This document shows positions 1-8,136 of a stretch of DNA of 36,316 nucleotides, piece after piece. How positions within the stretch are numbered: position 1 is the stretch's first letter; every line of letters begins with the position of its first letter. This DNA is from an uncultured Verrucomicrobiota bacterium (GTDB lineage: Bacteria; Verrucomicrobiota; Verrucomicrobiia; Verrucomicrobiales; Akkermansiaceae). The notes under the pieces were generated by a model. It did no database searches, was not told the DNA's origin, and saw only the letters and a program-made list of their open reading frames with translations. The stretch covers positions 1 to 36,316 of the forward strand of contig CALMKO010000311.1 of NCBI GenBank assembly GCA_937867415.1. The letters run 5' to 3'. The translations under genes and the position numbers were made by a program.

Positions 1-380
1 GCGGTTTCCGGGGCAAGTTTGGCGGATGGCAGCAGGAGTGCGCTTGCCGCACTGAAGAGGGCGACCGCCGCAGCGGCGTGCCACAAGGGGCGGGCCTTGC
101 GTGGTTCGGGTGGATGTTTGGCCTTGGGGAAGAGAACGATTTTCTCGTTCACGGTGAAGGGGGTCTGTGCGACCACGCCTTCGAGCCTGCGCAGGAAATC
201 CTCCGGAAGAGCGCTGGGTTGGGTGGCGCGGAGGAGATTTTCAAGACGGATCTCTTCGTGGCTCAGTTCCGACCAGGATCCATCCGCAGCGGCTTCCAGG
301 CGCAACAGCAACTCATCATCAAGCGCGGTGGCTTGGAGGGCACGAAGGTCTGCTTCGAGATCGGTGAGTTCGGGGTTCAT
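1..380 (-). CDS. Putative membrane-anchored anti-sigma-like protein (partial, 3' end outside window)
   Basis: The minus-strand frame opens with ATG at 380 and runs off the left edge, giving about 126 residues. The first 90 or so are acidic and helical. A basic Pro-rich linker (KAKHPPEPRKARP) follows, then a hydrophobic segment near residues 100-115 that looks like a single membrane span. The gene starts only nine bases after the stop of the ECF sigma gene, so the two are almost certainly co-transcribed. A small membrane-anchored protein directly behind an ECF sigma factor is the usual place for its anti-sigma regulator. No zinc-binding HxxxCxxC motif is visible, so it is not a classical ZAS protein. 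The anti-sigma role is inferred from position and topology only; the C-terminal domain, which would face the periplasm, cannot be seen. Confidence 0.6.
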   Translation of the reverse strand, partial: MNPELTDLEADLRALQATALDDELLLRLEAAADGSWSELSHEEIRLENLLRATQPSALPEDFLRRLEGVVAQTPFTVNEKIVLFPKAKHPPEPRKARPLWHAAAAVALFSAASALLLPSAKLAPET

Positions 381-389
381 GATGTTCTG

Positions 390-986
390 CTAGATTGAGA
401 TGTCGCCGCGTTGGCGGGCGTTGGAGAGGCTTTTTTTGAGCGCCTCGAGGCCATAGCGGTAGCGGGACGCGGCTGTGTTTTGGGAAATTTCGAGGATTTC
501 ACCGATCTCAGCGAAGGTGCGGTCACCCCAAATTTTCATGAGGATGACTTCAGAGAATTTCGGCGGGAGTTGTTTGAGGCATCTCTCGAGTTGGGCGCGC
601 GTCTCATCATCGGAGGTCTCGTTTTCAAACCATGGTTGGAGGGCGTCGTATTGGCCGGTTTCCGCGTCAGCGGTGACGGAGTCTTCGCGGCGTTTGCGGC
701 GGTCTTCGCGGCGGCTCAGGTCGATCGACAGGCGCCGGATGGTGGTATAAAGGTAGGGTTGCCAAGCGTCCTGGCCACCCATGAACTCGCCGGAGTTGAC
801 CTTCTCGACGAGTTTGACGAGGGCGTCTTGGAAGACATCCTTGGCGTCTTCATGGGAGCGGGTTTGCTGGCGTGCGAAGAGCAAGAACTTGGGTCCATGG
901 GACTCAAGCCACTCGCGCCAGGCGGAGGCGGCAGTCGGGGCATCTTGAACTACGGACAGAGATGGCATGGGCGTTTCTTCATCCAT
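390..986 (-). CDS. RNA polymerase sigma factor, ECF (sigma-70) family
   Basis: This 198-residue protein has the two-domain layout of ECF sigma factors, which direct RNA polymerase to a specific promoter set. Region 2 lies at about residues 25-95, with an acidic DAKDVFQDALVKL stretch and TTIRRLSIDLSRR matching the core-binding and -10 recognition helices. Region 4 lies at about residues 130-190, with LPPKFSEVILMKIW followed by the helix-turn-helix TFAEIGEILEISQNTAASR. The ATG at 986 is used; an in-frame ATG six codons later is an alternative. The gene sits between an EVE-domain gene upstream and a probable anti-sigma gene nine bases downstream. The regulon is unknown. The family call is firm, but the ECF subgroup cannot be assigned by eye. 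Confidence 0.93.
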   Translation of the reverse strand: MDEETPMPSLSVVQDAPTAASAWREWLESHGPKFLLFARQQTRSHEDAKDVFQDALVKLVEKVNSGEFMGGQDAWQPYLYTTIRRLSIDLSRREDRRKRREDSVTADAETGQYDALQPWFENETSDDETRAQLERCLKQLPPKFSEVILMKIWGDRTFAEIGEILEISQNTAASRYRYGLEALKKSLSNARQRGDISI

Positions 987-1031
987 GGAGCGGTGCGGGG
1001 GCTGGGATTTGTCTCCTGTGACGAGAATTTT

Positions 1032-1496
1032 TCAGGGCTTCCAGCGCGCCAGTTTGCAGACGCGCTGGTAGTGCTGGGGATCGACCGGGTTGATGGAGAG
1101 CCGGCTGCCGCGTTGGCAAACCATCATTTCAGAGAGCAGGCTGTCTGCCTTGATGGCCTCGAGTGTGAGCATTTCCTTGAATTTACCGACGTATTCAAAG
1201 TCGGTCAGCCACCAACGCGGGCGGTCAGGGTGGGACTTGGAGTCGTGGTATTCGCTCGAGGGGTCAAACTGGGTCGGGTCCGGGTAGGGCTCGCCGACGA
1301 CTCTAGCAATGCCGGTGATGCCCGGCGGCTTGGCGTTGGAGTGGTAGAAAAGCGCGAGATCTCCAGGCTGCATTTCCTTCCACATGAAATTGCGTGCCTG
1401 GTAATTGCGGACTCCGCTCCAAGGCTCGCGGGTGACTTTGGCGAGGTCGTCGATGCCGAAAACGTCCGGTTCGGACTTGATGAGCCAGTAGCGCAT
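1032..1496 (-). CDS. EVE domain-containing protein
   Basis: At 154 residues this is a complete single-domain EVE protein of the PUA-like fold. Family hallmarks are visible in order: MRYWLIKSEPDVF at the N-terminus, WSGVRNYQARNFM near residue 30, GDLALFYHSN near 50, and GIARVVGEPYPDP near 65. The C-terminal part holds an SLLSEMMVCQRGSRLSINPV stretch. EVE domains bind modified bases (for example methylated or hydroxymethylated cytosine) in an aromatic cage, but the cellular role of stand-alone bacterial versions is poorly defined. The start codon lies four bases after the lipA stop, so it probably shares the lipA transcript. The family is certain; no specific function is claimed. Confidence 0.92.
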   Translation of the reverse strand: MRYWLIKSEPDVFGIDDLAKVTREPWSGVRNYQARNFMWKEMQPGDLALFYHSNAKPPGITGIARVVGEPYPDPTQFDPSSEYHDSKSHPDRPRWWLTDFEYVGKFKEMLTLEAIKADSLLSEMMVCQRGSRLSINPVDPQHYQRVCKLARWKP

Positions 1497-1500
1497 GGGC

Positions 1501-2511
1501 TTAGGCGATGGCTTGGATCAGCGCGGGCTTGGGGGATGGCAGCGGGAGGTGTTCGGGGCCGATTTCCAAACCGCGGGCAGCCCGGACATCCGCTTCGATC
1601 GACTCTAACACGTCAAGTTCGGGCCGGAAGTCGGCCGCGTGATACGAGCTGCGGACGAGAGGGCCGCTGGCGACATGGCGGAAGCCCTTGGCGAGGGCGA
1701 TGGCCTTATACTCGTCAAATGCCTGCGGGGTGATGTATTCGACGACAGGGAGGTGCTTCTGAGTGGGCCGGAGATACTGGCCCAGGGTGAGGACGGTCAC
1801 GTCGTGGGCGAGCAGATCATCCATGGCGCGGAGGATTTCATCGTGGCGTTCGCCGAGGCCCAGCATGATGCCGCTTTTGGTGGCGATCTTGCCATGGACC
1901 ATTTCCTTGGCCTTTTTAAGGACGGTGAGGCTGCGCTGGTATTGTGCCCGGGAGCGGACGAGCGGGGTGAGGCGCTCGACGGTTTCGAGGTTGTGATTGA
2001 AGATGTGCGGGCGGGCTTGCATGACCATGGCAAGCGCCCAGTCGCGGTCGTTGAAGTCGGGCACGAGAACCTCGATGATGATTTCGGGGTTGGCTTGGCG
2101 GACTGCTTCGATGGTGAGTTTGAAATGTTCTGCGCCACCGTCGCGCAGATCATCCCGGGCGACGGCGGTGATGACGACGTGGCGCAAGTTCATGCGGCGG
2201 GTGGCCTCGGCGACGCGCTGGGGTTCGTCGCTTTCAAGGGCGTCGGGTTTCGCGGTTTTGACGGCGCAGAATCCGCAGGCGCGGGTGCACTTGTCGCCAG
2301 CGATCATGAAAGTGGCTGTGCCTTGGCCCCAGCATTCCCAGCGGTTCGGGCATTGGGCTTCTTCACAGACGGTGACGAGTTTGAGGTCGGTGATGAGGGA
2401 TTTGGTTGACCAGAATCCAGGATTGTTCGGAAGTCTGACTTTGATCCAGTCCGGTTTTTTCTCCCGGTGCAAGGTCGGATCCATCTTCATTTTCGGTCCA
2501 CAGCTACTCAT
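1501..2511 (-). CDS. lipA: Lipoyl synthase
   Basis: Lipoyl synthase is a radical-SAM enzyme that inserts two sulfurs into protein-bound octanoyl groups, making the lipoyl cofactor of 2-oxoacid dehydrogenases and the glycine cleavage system. From the chosen ATG at 2511 the protein has 336 residues. The auxiliary cluster cysteines are C49, C54 and C60 (CEEAQCPNRWEC) and the radical-SAM triad is C75, C79 and C82 (CTRACGFC). The C-terminal RSSY motif that completes the auxiliary cluster is present (VRSSYHAADF). The open frame extends upstream to 2721, but that extension has no family similarity and would run into the HiPIP terminator. ATG at 2490 is an alternative start. No lipB is seen nearby. 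Confidence 0.97.
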   Translation of the reverse strand: MSSCGPKMKMDPTLHREKKPDWIKVRLPNNPGFWSTKSLITDLKLVTVCEEAQCPNRWECWGQGTATFMIAGDKCTRACGFCAVKTAKPDALESDEPQRVAEATRRMNLRHVVITAVARDDLRDGGAEHFKLTIEAVRQANPEIIIEVLVPDFNDRDWALAMVMQARPHIFNHNLETVERLTPLVRSRAQYQRSLTVLKKAKEMVHGKIATKSGIMLGLGERHDEILRAMDDLLAHDVTVLTLGQYLRPTQKHLPVVEYITPQAFDEYKAIALAKGFRHVASGPLVRSSYHAADFRPELDVLESIEADVRAARGLEIGPEHLPLPSPKPALIQAIA

Positions 2512-2587
2512 TTCGGCGGGAGGATAGTCATGGGAATGCCTGGGGGAAAGAGGAAAGTCTGAGGATTTGAATGGGGAACGCGCACAC

Positions 2588-2622
2588 AAAAAACCTCCGC
2601 AGGCACGGGCGCTGCGGAGGTT
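2588..2622 (-). terminator. Rho-independent terminator of the HiPIP gene
   Basis: An 11-bp perfect stem (AACCTCCGCAG paired with its complement, arms 2592-2602 and 2612-2622) closes a 9-base loop. On the minus strand it is followed by a run of six U (2588-2593). It begins 18 bases after the HiPIP stop codon and isolates that gene from lipA. Confidence 0.9.
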
Positions 2623-2639
2623 GGAACATGACTGAGCCC

Positions 2640-2981
2640 TTACTTGGCAGCTTGCGGCTTCTTGGCGTAAACCGCGCACCAACCTGCGGCGGTGACGAGC
2701 TTTCCGCCAAAAGCAGCGCATGGTCCGGTCGCTTCACCGGCTTTCCCTTGGTAAAGGGCGCATCCCGAACACACCTGCTCAGCCTTGTGCTGTGGGTATT
2801 TGGCCGCGTCCACTTTGGTGGTGTCTTCCTTGTAGCCGAGAGCAACTGCCGCGGGATCGGCTTCTTCGAGTTTGACCGGCGGTGGTGGCGGAGCTTGGCC
2901 GAAAGCGCTACGGCAGAGCAGGGCGGGAGTTCCGACTGAGAAAACGAGTTTGCTGAGGAAGTTGCGACGTGTGTTCATCAT
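2640..2981 (-). CDS. High-potential iron-sulfur protein (HiPIP), Tat-exported
   Basis: HiPIPs are small periplasmic [4Fe-4S] electron carriers. This 113-residue protein has the four cluster cysteines in the family spacing: C71, C74 (VCSGCALYQG), C88 (GPCAAFGGK) and C102 (AGWCAVY). The family lead-in is also present (DPAAVALGYKEDTTKVDAAKYP). The N-terminus has a twin-arginine motif (NTRRNFLSKL) followed by a hydrophobic stretch, as expected for Tat export of a pre-folded cluster protein; cleavage is likely after FGQA. Two adjacent ATG codons (2981 and 2978) could each be the start. The gene is monocistronic, divergent from murI and ended by a strong terminator. Its electron donor and acceptor are not in the window. 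Confidence 0.95.
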   Translation of the reverse strand: MMNTRRNFLSKLVFSVGTPALLCRSAFGQAPPPPPVKLEEADPAAVALGYKEDTTKVDAAKYPQHKAEQVCSGCALYQGKAGEATGPCAAFGGKLVTAAGWCAVYAKKPQAAK

Positions 2982-3170
2982 GGATACAAGTGGTGTTTTG
3001 GTGATGGCGTGATCCTATCCGACGGAATCCCGAAAATGCACGCCCAGACTTTTGAATTGCTGCGCATTTTTGATGTTTTTGCGATGGCGGGAGTGTTTAC
3101 GCTCGAAAACAGGTTGGTTTTGCAAGGCTTACGGCTTGCTCGCCGGGCCAGTCCGGTCACAATCCGCCCA

Positions 3171-3974
3171 GTGAATTCAGCTCCTCTTGGAATCTTTGAC
3201 TCAGGCGTCGGCGGCTTGACCGTGGTGCGCGCGGTGCAGGAAATGTTGCCTGCTGAAAACATCCTCTACCTCGGCGACACGGCCCGGCTTCCCTACGGCT
3301 CGAAAAGCCCTGAAACGATCCGGCAGTTCGCCGATGAAGATGTGCGTTTTTTGATCGCACGCGGGGTGAAAGCGATCGTCGTGGCTTGCAATACGGCAAC
3401 CGCCCACGCCCTGCCGAGCCTCCATCAAAAATACCGAATCCCGATTTTGGGGGTGATCGAAGCGGGTGTGGAAGCCGCGCTGGCTTGTCCGAATGCCGAG
3501 CGGATCGGAATCATCGCGACCCGCGGCACCATTCGCTCGCACGCTTATCAGCACGCTCTCGCACTGCGGAAAACCGGCCTCATGATCCATGGCCAGGCGA
3601 CTCCTCTGTTGGTGCCGCTCATCGAGGAAAACTGGATTGAGCACCCGGCGACAAGGCAGGTTTTGAAGGCTTACCTGGATCCGCTGATTGAAAAGGGAAT
3701 CGATACCTTGATGCTGGCCTGCACCCATTACCCGTTGCTGATTCCTGTTTTAAAGGATCTTCTCCCCGCCGGCGTGCGCTTGGTGGACTCGGCGACCACT
3801 TGTGCCGAGCACTTGAAAAAAGAGCTCACCAATCTGGATCTGCTGCAGGCTGCAAATCATGAAGGCACCTTGGAAATCCATCTCAGCGACCTTTCCGAGG
3901 AGTTCGAGGAACTTGCCCGTCAATTCCTCAAAAAATCACCGGGGCGCATTCATCGCGCGGTCGTCGGTGTGTAG
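3171..3974 (+). CDS. murI: Glutamate racemase
   Basis: MurI interconverts L- and D-glutamate and supplies D-Glu for peptidoglycan. With the GTG start at 3171 the protein has 267 residues, the normal family length, and begins directly before the conserved LGIFDSGVGGLTVVR. Catalytic residues are visible: D10, C73 in VVACNTATA, and the second cysteine C184 with H186 in LACTHYPLL. The glycine-rich YLGDTARLPYGSKS signature is present. The frame is open to 3009, but the extra 54 codons do not look like MurI, so GTG is preferred. It heads a cluster with glmM, a GlmU-type acetyltransferase and glmS, all serving cell-wall precursor synthesis. Confidence 0.96.
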   Translation: MNSAPLGIFDSGVGGLTVVRAVQEMLPAENILYLGDTARLPYGSKSPETIRQFADEDVRFLIARGVKAIVVACNTATAHALPSLHQKYRIPILGVIEAGVEAALACPNAERIGIIATRGTIRSHAYQHALALRKTGLMIHGQATPLLVPLIEENWIEHPATRQVLKAYLDPLIEKGIDTLMLACTHYPLLIPVLKDLLPAGVRLVDSATTCAEHLKKELTNLDLLQAANHEGTLEIHLSDLSEEFEELARQFLKKSPGRIHRAVVGV

Positions 3975-4046
3975 TCCGCGCTGGGTTTTTCTTGATCGCT
4001 CTGGAATTTTTGACCACATCTCCTCTTCCACACCTTGAAATCTTCC

Positions 4047-5393
4047 ATGAAATTGTTCGGAACCGACGGCATTCGAGGCCGGGTGAACGAGTTCCCCATC
4101 ACTGCGGAACTCGCCCTGCGCATGGGTAAAGCTGTCGCCAATGTTCTTCGTGCCGACGGGTCGCGCCGCAACCGTGTCTTGATCGGCAAGGATACCCGCA
4201 TTTCCGGCTACATGCTCGAATCCGCCATCACCAGCGGCCTGGTATCCATGGGCATGGATGTCTATCTCGTCGGCCCGCTGCCGACGCCCGCAGTCGCCCA
4301 CCTGACCAAGTCGATGGGGGCTGTCGCGGGAATCATGATCACCGCATCCCACAATCCTTACGAGGATAACGGCATGAAGATCTTCGGGCCGGATGGCTAT
4401 AAGCTCTCCGATGAACTCGAAAGCGTGATCGAGCGCCATATCATGGGTGACGAACCGGAGCCCCCGCCCGTGCCACCCGGGCAAATCGGCAAAGCCCACC
4501 GCATTGACGACGCCCGCGGTCGCTACATCGAGTTCGCGAAAAACACGGCAGACAACATTTCCCTGCGTGGCTTGAAAATCGTGGTCGATTGTGGTCACGG
4601 CGCCGCCTACTTCATCGCGCCTTTGATTTTCAAAGAGCTCGGAGCGGACGTCATCGTCACTGCCAACCAGCCTGACGGCATCAATATCAATGACGGCTGC
4701 GGCGCGCTGCATCCCGAAGCTGCCGGCGCACTTGTCCGCCAGCATGGCGCCGACCTGGGGATCTCGTTCGACGGCGATGCCGACCGAGTGATTTTCACCG
4801 ATGCAAGCGGTCGGATCGTGTCAGGGGACCGCATTCTGGGGCTCTGTGCCATCGGACTCAAGGAACAGGGGAAGCTCAGACATGACACCCTGGTAGCCAC
4901 CATCATGAGCAATCTCGGATTGATCGAGGCGATGAAAAAACACGGCATCCATGTCGAGACCACGGCGGTCGGAGACCGTAGTGTGATTGAGTGCATGAGG
5001 GCGAACGGCTATTCCTTTGGCGGCGAGAACTCCGGGCATTTGATTTTCGGGGACTATGTCACCACCGGAGATGGTATCCTGAGTGCGCTCCAGGTCCTGA
5101 GGATGATGATCGGGCGCAAGGCCAGCCTCGCAGAGCTTGCCGACATCATGCACGAGTATCCCACGCATCTTGCAAACATGCCAGTGCCGTCCAAGCCGCC
5201 GTTGGAAGGGCTGGTGAAGCTGCAGGGACTCATGAAGCAGGCAAGCAGCGAGTTCGGGGATCAGGGGCGCCACCTCATCCGCTACTCAGGAACCGAAAAC
5301 AAGATTCGAGTGCTCGTCGAACACCGCGAACTCGCGGAGGTCAACGCCTGGATCGAGAGGTTCTCATCCGCGATCCACGAGGAAATCCGATAA
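4047..5393 (+). CDS. glmM: Phosphoglucosamine mutase
   Basis: GlmM converts glucosamine-6-phosphate to glucosamine-1-phosphate. The 448-residue protein starts at ATG 4047 with the typical MKLFGTDGIRG. The phosphoserine loop is at residues 99-104 (TASHNP, catalytic Ser101), the metal-binding DGDAD is at 242-246, the sugar-binding GGENSGH lies further on, and the phosphate-binding loop RYSGTENKIR is near 412-421. An in-frame TTG at 4035 is possible but less likely. The gene follows murI by 72 bases and is followed 12 bases later by the acetyltransferase that would use its product. Confidence 0.97.
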   Translation: MKLFGTDGIRGRVNEFPITAELALRMGKAVANVLRADGSRRNRVLIGKDTRISGYMLESAITSGLVSMGMDVYLVGPLPTPAVAHLTKSMGAVAGIMITASHNPYEDNGMKIFGPDGYKLSDELESVIERHIMGDEPEPPPVPPGQIGKAHRIDDARGRYIEFAKNTADNISLRGLKIVVDCGHGAAYFIAPLIFKELGADVIVTANQPDGININDGCGALHPEAAGALVRQHGADLGISFDGDADRVIFTDASGRIVSGDRILGLCAIGLKEQGKLRHDTLVATIMSNLGLIEAMKKHGIHVETTAVGDRSVIECMRANGYSFGGENSGHLIFGDYVTTGDGILSALQVLRMMIGRKASLAELADIMHEYPTHLANMPVPSKPPLEGLVKLQGLMKQASSEFGDQGRHLIRYSGTENKIRVLVEHRELAEVNAWIERFSSAIHEEIR

Positions 5394-5405
5394 ACGCACG
5401 AAATC

Positions 5406-6260
5406 ATGTCCTTTGCTCTATCAGATTGTTGGCCGCTTTCCCTGACCAAGAAAATCGAGGATTTCCCCATCGCGAACGCAGCGCTTTCGATTCATCAGAA
5501 GCGTGTGATCGGAGATCTCGCGCTCACTGCGAATCCGCGTGCCTGGCTGGATTCCCTTGATCTGGCGGGATTCAGTAACTCTGGAAAAGACACCATGAGT
5601 GACACGAGCGGCCTCCCGCTTGTATGGAGCAAAGCGGAACCCGATCTCAGCGCCCCCTTCATCGCCAAGTCGTCTTTTGTCATCCGCTATCCCTGGGATT
5701 TCCTGCGGGCGAATGAACTCATCGTGTCCGAGCTCAAGGGTGACACCCTCTATGGTGATATCCACCCGGCGGCGGTGGTCGAAGGCAATGTCTTTCTCGG
5801 GCCCGGCTCCCGAATCCTGCCGGGCGTTTATATCGAGGGGAATGTCGTCATCGGCGCGCATTGCAAGATCGGACCTAACTGTTATATCCGGGGTAACACC
5901 AGTATTGGCAACCAGTGCCACATCGGCCAGTCCGTGGAGATTAAGAACTCGCTGATTTTATCCAATACCAACGTGGGGCACCTTTCTTATGTGGGGGATT
6001 CCATTCTCGGCGAATACGTCAATCTTGGCGCTGGAACCATCATTTCCAATTTGCGCCATGATGGTAAAAACACCCGCTCGATGGTGAGCGGGATGCTTGT
6101 GGATACCGGGCGGCGCAAGTTCGGCACCATCGTCGCTGATCACGTCCACACCGGCATCAACACTTCCATCTATCCCGGTCGCAAGCTCTGGCCTGAAACC
6201 TCTACCCGCCCCGGTGAAATCGTGCGGCGGGATCTCGAATCTCAAATCTCTAATTCATAA
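5406..6260 (+). CDS. GlmU-type glucosamine-1-phosphate acetyltransferase without a uridylyltransferase domain
   Basis: The protein has 284 residues. From about residue 110 onward it is a left-handed beta-helix of hexapeptide repeats (VVIGAHCKIGPNCYIRG and so on), containing the GlmU-like active site GHLSYVGDSILG (His192) and VNLGAGTIISN. These are marks of acetyl transfer onto glucosamine-1-phosphate. The roughly 100 residues before it are too short for a nucleotidyltransferase and show no GxG..R pyrophosphorylase signature. They do keep a short IRYPWDFLRANE motif like the junction between the two domains in archaeal-type bifunctional enzymes. Placement between glmM and glmS strongly supports a role in UDP-GlcNAc synthesis. 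The uridylyl-transfer step must come from a gene elsewhere. Exact substrate specificity is inferred. Confidence 0.85.
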   Translation: MSFALSDCWPLSLTKKIEDFPIANAALSIHQKRVIGDLALTANPRAWLDSLDLAGFSNSGKDTMSDTSGLPLVWSKAEPDLSAPFIAKSSFVIRYPWDFLRANELIVSELKGDTLYGDIHPAAVVEGNVFLGPGSRILPGVYIEGNVVIGAHCKIGPNCYIRGNTSIGNQCHIGQSVEIKNSLILSNTNVGHLSYVGDSILGEYVNLGAGTIISNLRHDGKNTRSMVSGMLVDTGRRKFGTIVADHVHTGINTSIYPGRKLWPETSTRPGEIVRRDLESQISNS

Positions 6261-6266
6261 TCACCC

Positions 6267-8108
6267 ATGTGCGGAATCGTCGGATACATCGGAAAAGCGG
6301 ATGCAGCCACCGTGCTGATCAATGGCCTGCGGCGTTTGGAATACCGTGGCTATGACTCAGCCGGAGTCGCAATCCTCGATGAGGATCGCCTGCTCGTTTC
6401 AAAGTCGCCCGGCAAGGTCGCGAAGTTAAGCGACAAGGCTCATGCGGACTGGGATGCAGCCTTGTTCCAGCGTGCGTCCACCGGCATCGCCCACACCCGC
6501 TGGGCCACTCACGGGCCGCCGACGGAGGTCAATGCGCACCCGCATCTCGACCAGTCGGGCGACATCGCGCTGGTTCATAACGGCATCATCGAAAACTACC
6601 GCATGCTTCGTGCCCGGTTGGAGGGGAAAGGCCACCATTTTTACTCCGAGACAGACACGGAAGTCCTCGCCCATCTTATCGGTGACTGTGACAAGGGCGA
6701 TTTGTTTCAAGCGATTTGCGATGCGCTCCACCAGGTCAACGGCACGTTTGGCATCGCCGTGCTATCGAGCCGCGAGCCGGGTAAAATCATCACCGCGCGG
6801 CGCGGCAGCCCGATCGTCATCGGAGTGGGGGATGGGGAGATCATCATCGCTTCGGACGCCGCGGCCATTGTCGCCCATACTTCACGGGTGATCTATCTCG
6901 ACGACAACGACATCGCCGTGGTCACGGCGGATTCAGTGGATATCCGGGATCTCAACAACATTCCCGTTACCCGGGAGATTGCCGAGCTGGGACTGGATTC
7001 CGCGGCTGCCGAGAAAGGTGGCTTCGAGCACTTCATGCTCAAGGAAATCCATGAACAGCCGGAATCGTTGGGAAATGCCATCCGCGGGCGGCTTGATTTT
7101 GACCTGGGCTCGTCGGTTCTCGCTGGCATGGGCACCTCGCCGCGCGAACTCGCCGAGCTTTCCCGCGTGGTGCTCATCGGCTGCGGAACCTCGCTGCACG
7201 CCGGGCTTGTCGGCGAGTATGCCTTTGAAGACTTGGCGGATATCCATGCGGAAGTCCAGCAGGCGGCGGAGTTTCGCTATCGCAATCCGATCCTAGGCAA
7301 CCGCGATCTCGTCGTCGCCATTTCCCAGTCCGGTGAGACGGCGGATACCCTTGCCGCGGTGCGGGAGGCCAATCAAAAAGGGGCCTTCGTGATGAGTCTT
7401 TGCAATGTCGTGGGATCGACCATCGCCCGTGAGACAGGCAGGGGCGTTTACCTTCATGCGGGACCGGAGATTTCAGTAGCCTCGACCAAGGCGTTTACTT
7501 GTCAGGTCGCCGTGCTGCTCATGATGGCCCTCAAGCTCGGGCGTGGCCGCAGGTTTTCCCGGGAGGAAGGGTTCAAGCTCGCCCGGGAGATCGAATCGAT
7601 TCCCAGCTTGGTCGCCAAGGTGATCCTCCAGGATGCGCACATCGCCAGGATTGCCGCCGACTATACGAAAAACGAGCACGCGTTCTTCATCGGCCGTGGG
7701 CCGATGTATCCCGTCGCTCTTGAAGGCGCGTTGAAGTTGAAGGAGATCTCCTATATCCATGCCGAAGGATATCACGCGGCGGAACTCAAACATGGTCCCA
7801 TCGCCTTGTTGGAAAAGGGCACGCCTGTCATCGCCCTTGCCGTGGATATTCCCGGGATGGACAAGACTTTGGGGAACGTGGAGGAATGCCGGGCCCGCGG
7901 CGCGCGCATTCTTGGCGTGGTTACGGAAGGTGATCATGAGACGGCCGAGTGCATGGACGACTTCATCACCATTCCTCGCTGCCATCCGCTGGTGGCCACC
8001 ATCCCTGCTGTCGTCGCACTCCAGCTGTTTGCATATCATGTCGCACGCCTCCGAGGTTGTGAGATCGACCAACCGCGGAACCTTGCGAAGAGTGTCACGG
8101 TCGAGTGA
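6267..8108 (+). CDS. glmS: Glutamine--fructose-6-phosphate aminotransferase (isomerizing)
   Basis: GlmS makes glucosamine-6-phosphate from fructose-6-phosphate and glutamine, the first committed step to UDP-GlcNAc. The 613 residues match the full family length. The N-terminal glutaminase domain begins MCGIVGYIG with the nucleophile Cys2, followed by RRLEYRGYDSAG and the THGPPTEVNAHPH loop. Two SIS sugar-isomerase domains follow, with SQSGETADT, SVASTKAFTCQ and ELKHGPIALLE. The end NLAKSVTVE is the conserved C-terminal loop. It starts six bases after the preceding stop and so closes the murI-glmM-acetyltransferase-glmS operon. No glmS ribozyme-like leader could be present, because the upstream gene abuts it. 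Confidence 0.98.
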   Translation: MCGIVGYIGKADAATVLINGLRRLEYRGYDSAGVAILDEDRLLVSKSPGKVAKLSDKAHADWDAALFQRASTGIAHTRWATHGPPTEVNAHPHLDQSGDIALVHNGIIENYRMLRARLEGKGHHFYSETDTEVLAHLIGDCDKGDLFQAICDALHQVNGTFGIAVLSSREPGKIITARRGSPIVIGVGDGEIIIASDAAAIVAHTSRVIYLDDNDIAVVTADSVDIRDLNNIPVTREIAELGLDSAAAEKGGFEHFMLKEIHEQPESLGNAIRGRLDFDLGSSVLAGMGTSPRELAELSRVVLIGCGTSLHAGLVGEYAFEDLADIHAEVQQAAEFRYRNPILGNRDLVVAISQSGETADTLAAVREANQKGAFVMSLCNVVGSTIARETGRGVYLHAGPEISVASTKAFTCQVAVLLMMALKLGRGRRFSREEGFKLAREIESIPSLVAKVILQDAHIARIAADYTKNEHAFFIGRGPMYPVALEGALKLKEISYIHAEGYHAAELKHGPIALLEKGTPVIALAVDIPGMDKTLGNVEECRARGARILGVVTEGDHETAECMDDFITIPRCHPLVATIPAVVALQLFAYHVARLRGCEIDQPRNLAKSVTVE

Positions 8109-8136
8109 CAGATACTCCGCGGATTTTGTTAGAGAC

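Noticed and set aside
411-1733. A 440-codon open frame on the plus strand
   Set aside because: It is antisense to the sigma factor, the EVE gene and the end of lipA, which are recognised with certainty.
1639-2409. A 256-codon plus-strand frame opposite lipA
   Set aside because: It is a mirror of the lipA codons; LipA has all its cluster cysteines on the other strand.
2512-2721. N-terminal extension of lipA
   Set aside because: The frame is open to 2721, but it runs through the terminator of the HiPIP gene and into its coding region, and it adds residues unlike any lipoyl synthase.
6231-6266. Possible glmS ribozyme or riboswitch before glmS
   Set aside because: Only six bases separate glmS from the preceding gene, leaving no room for a structured leader.
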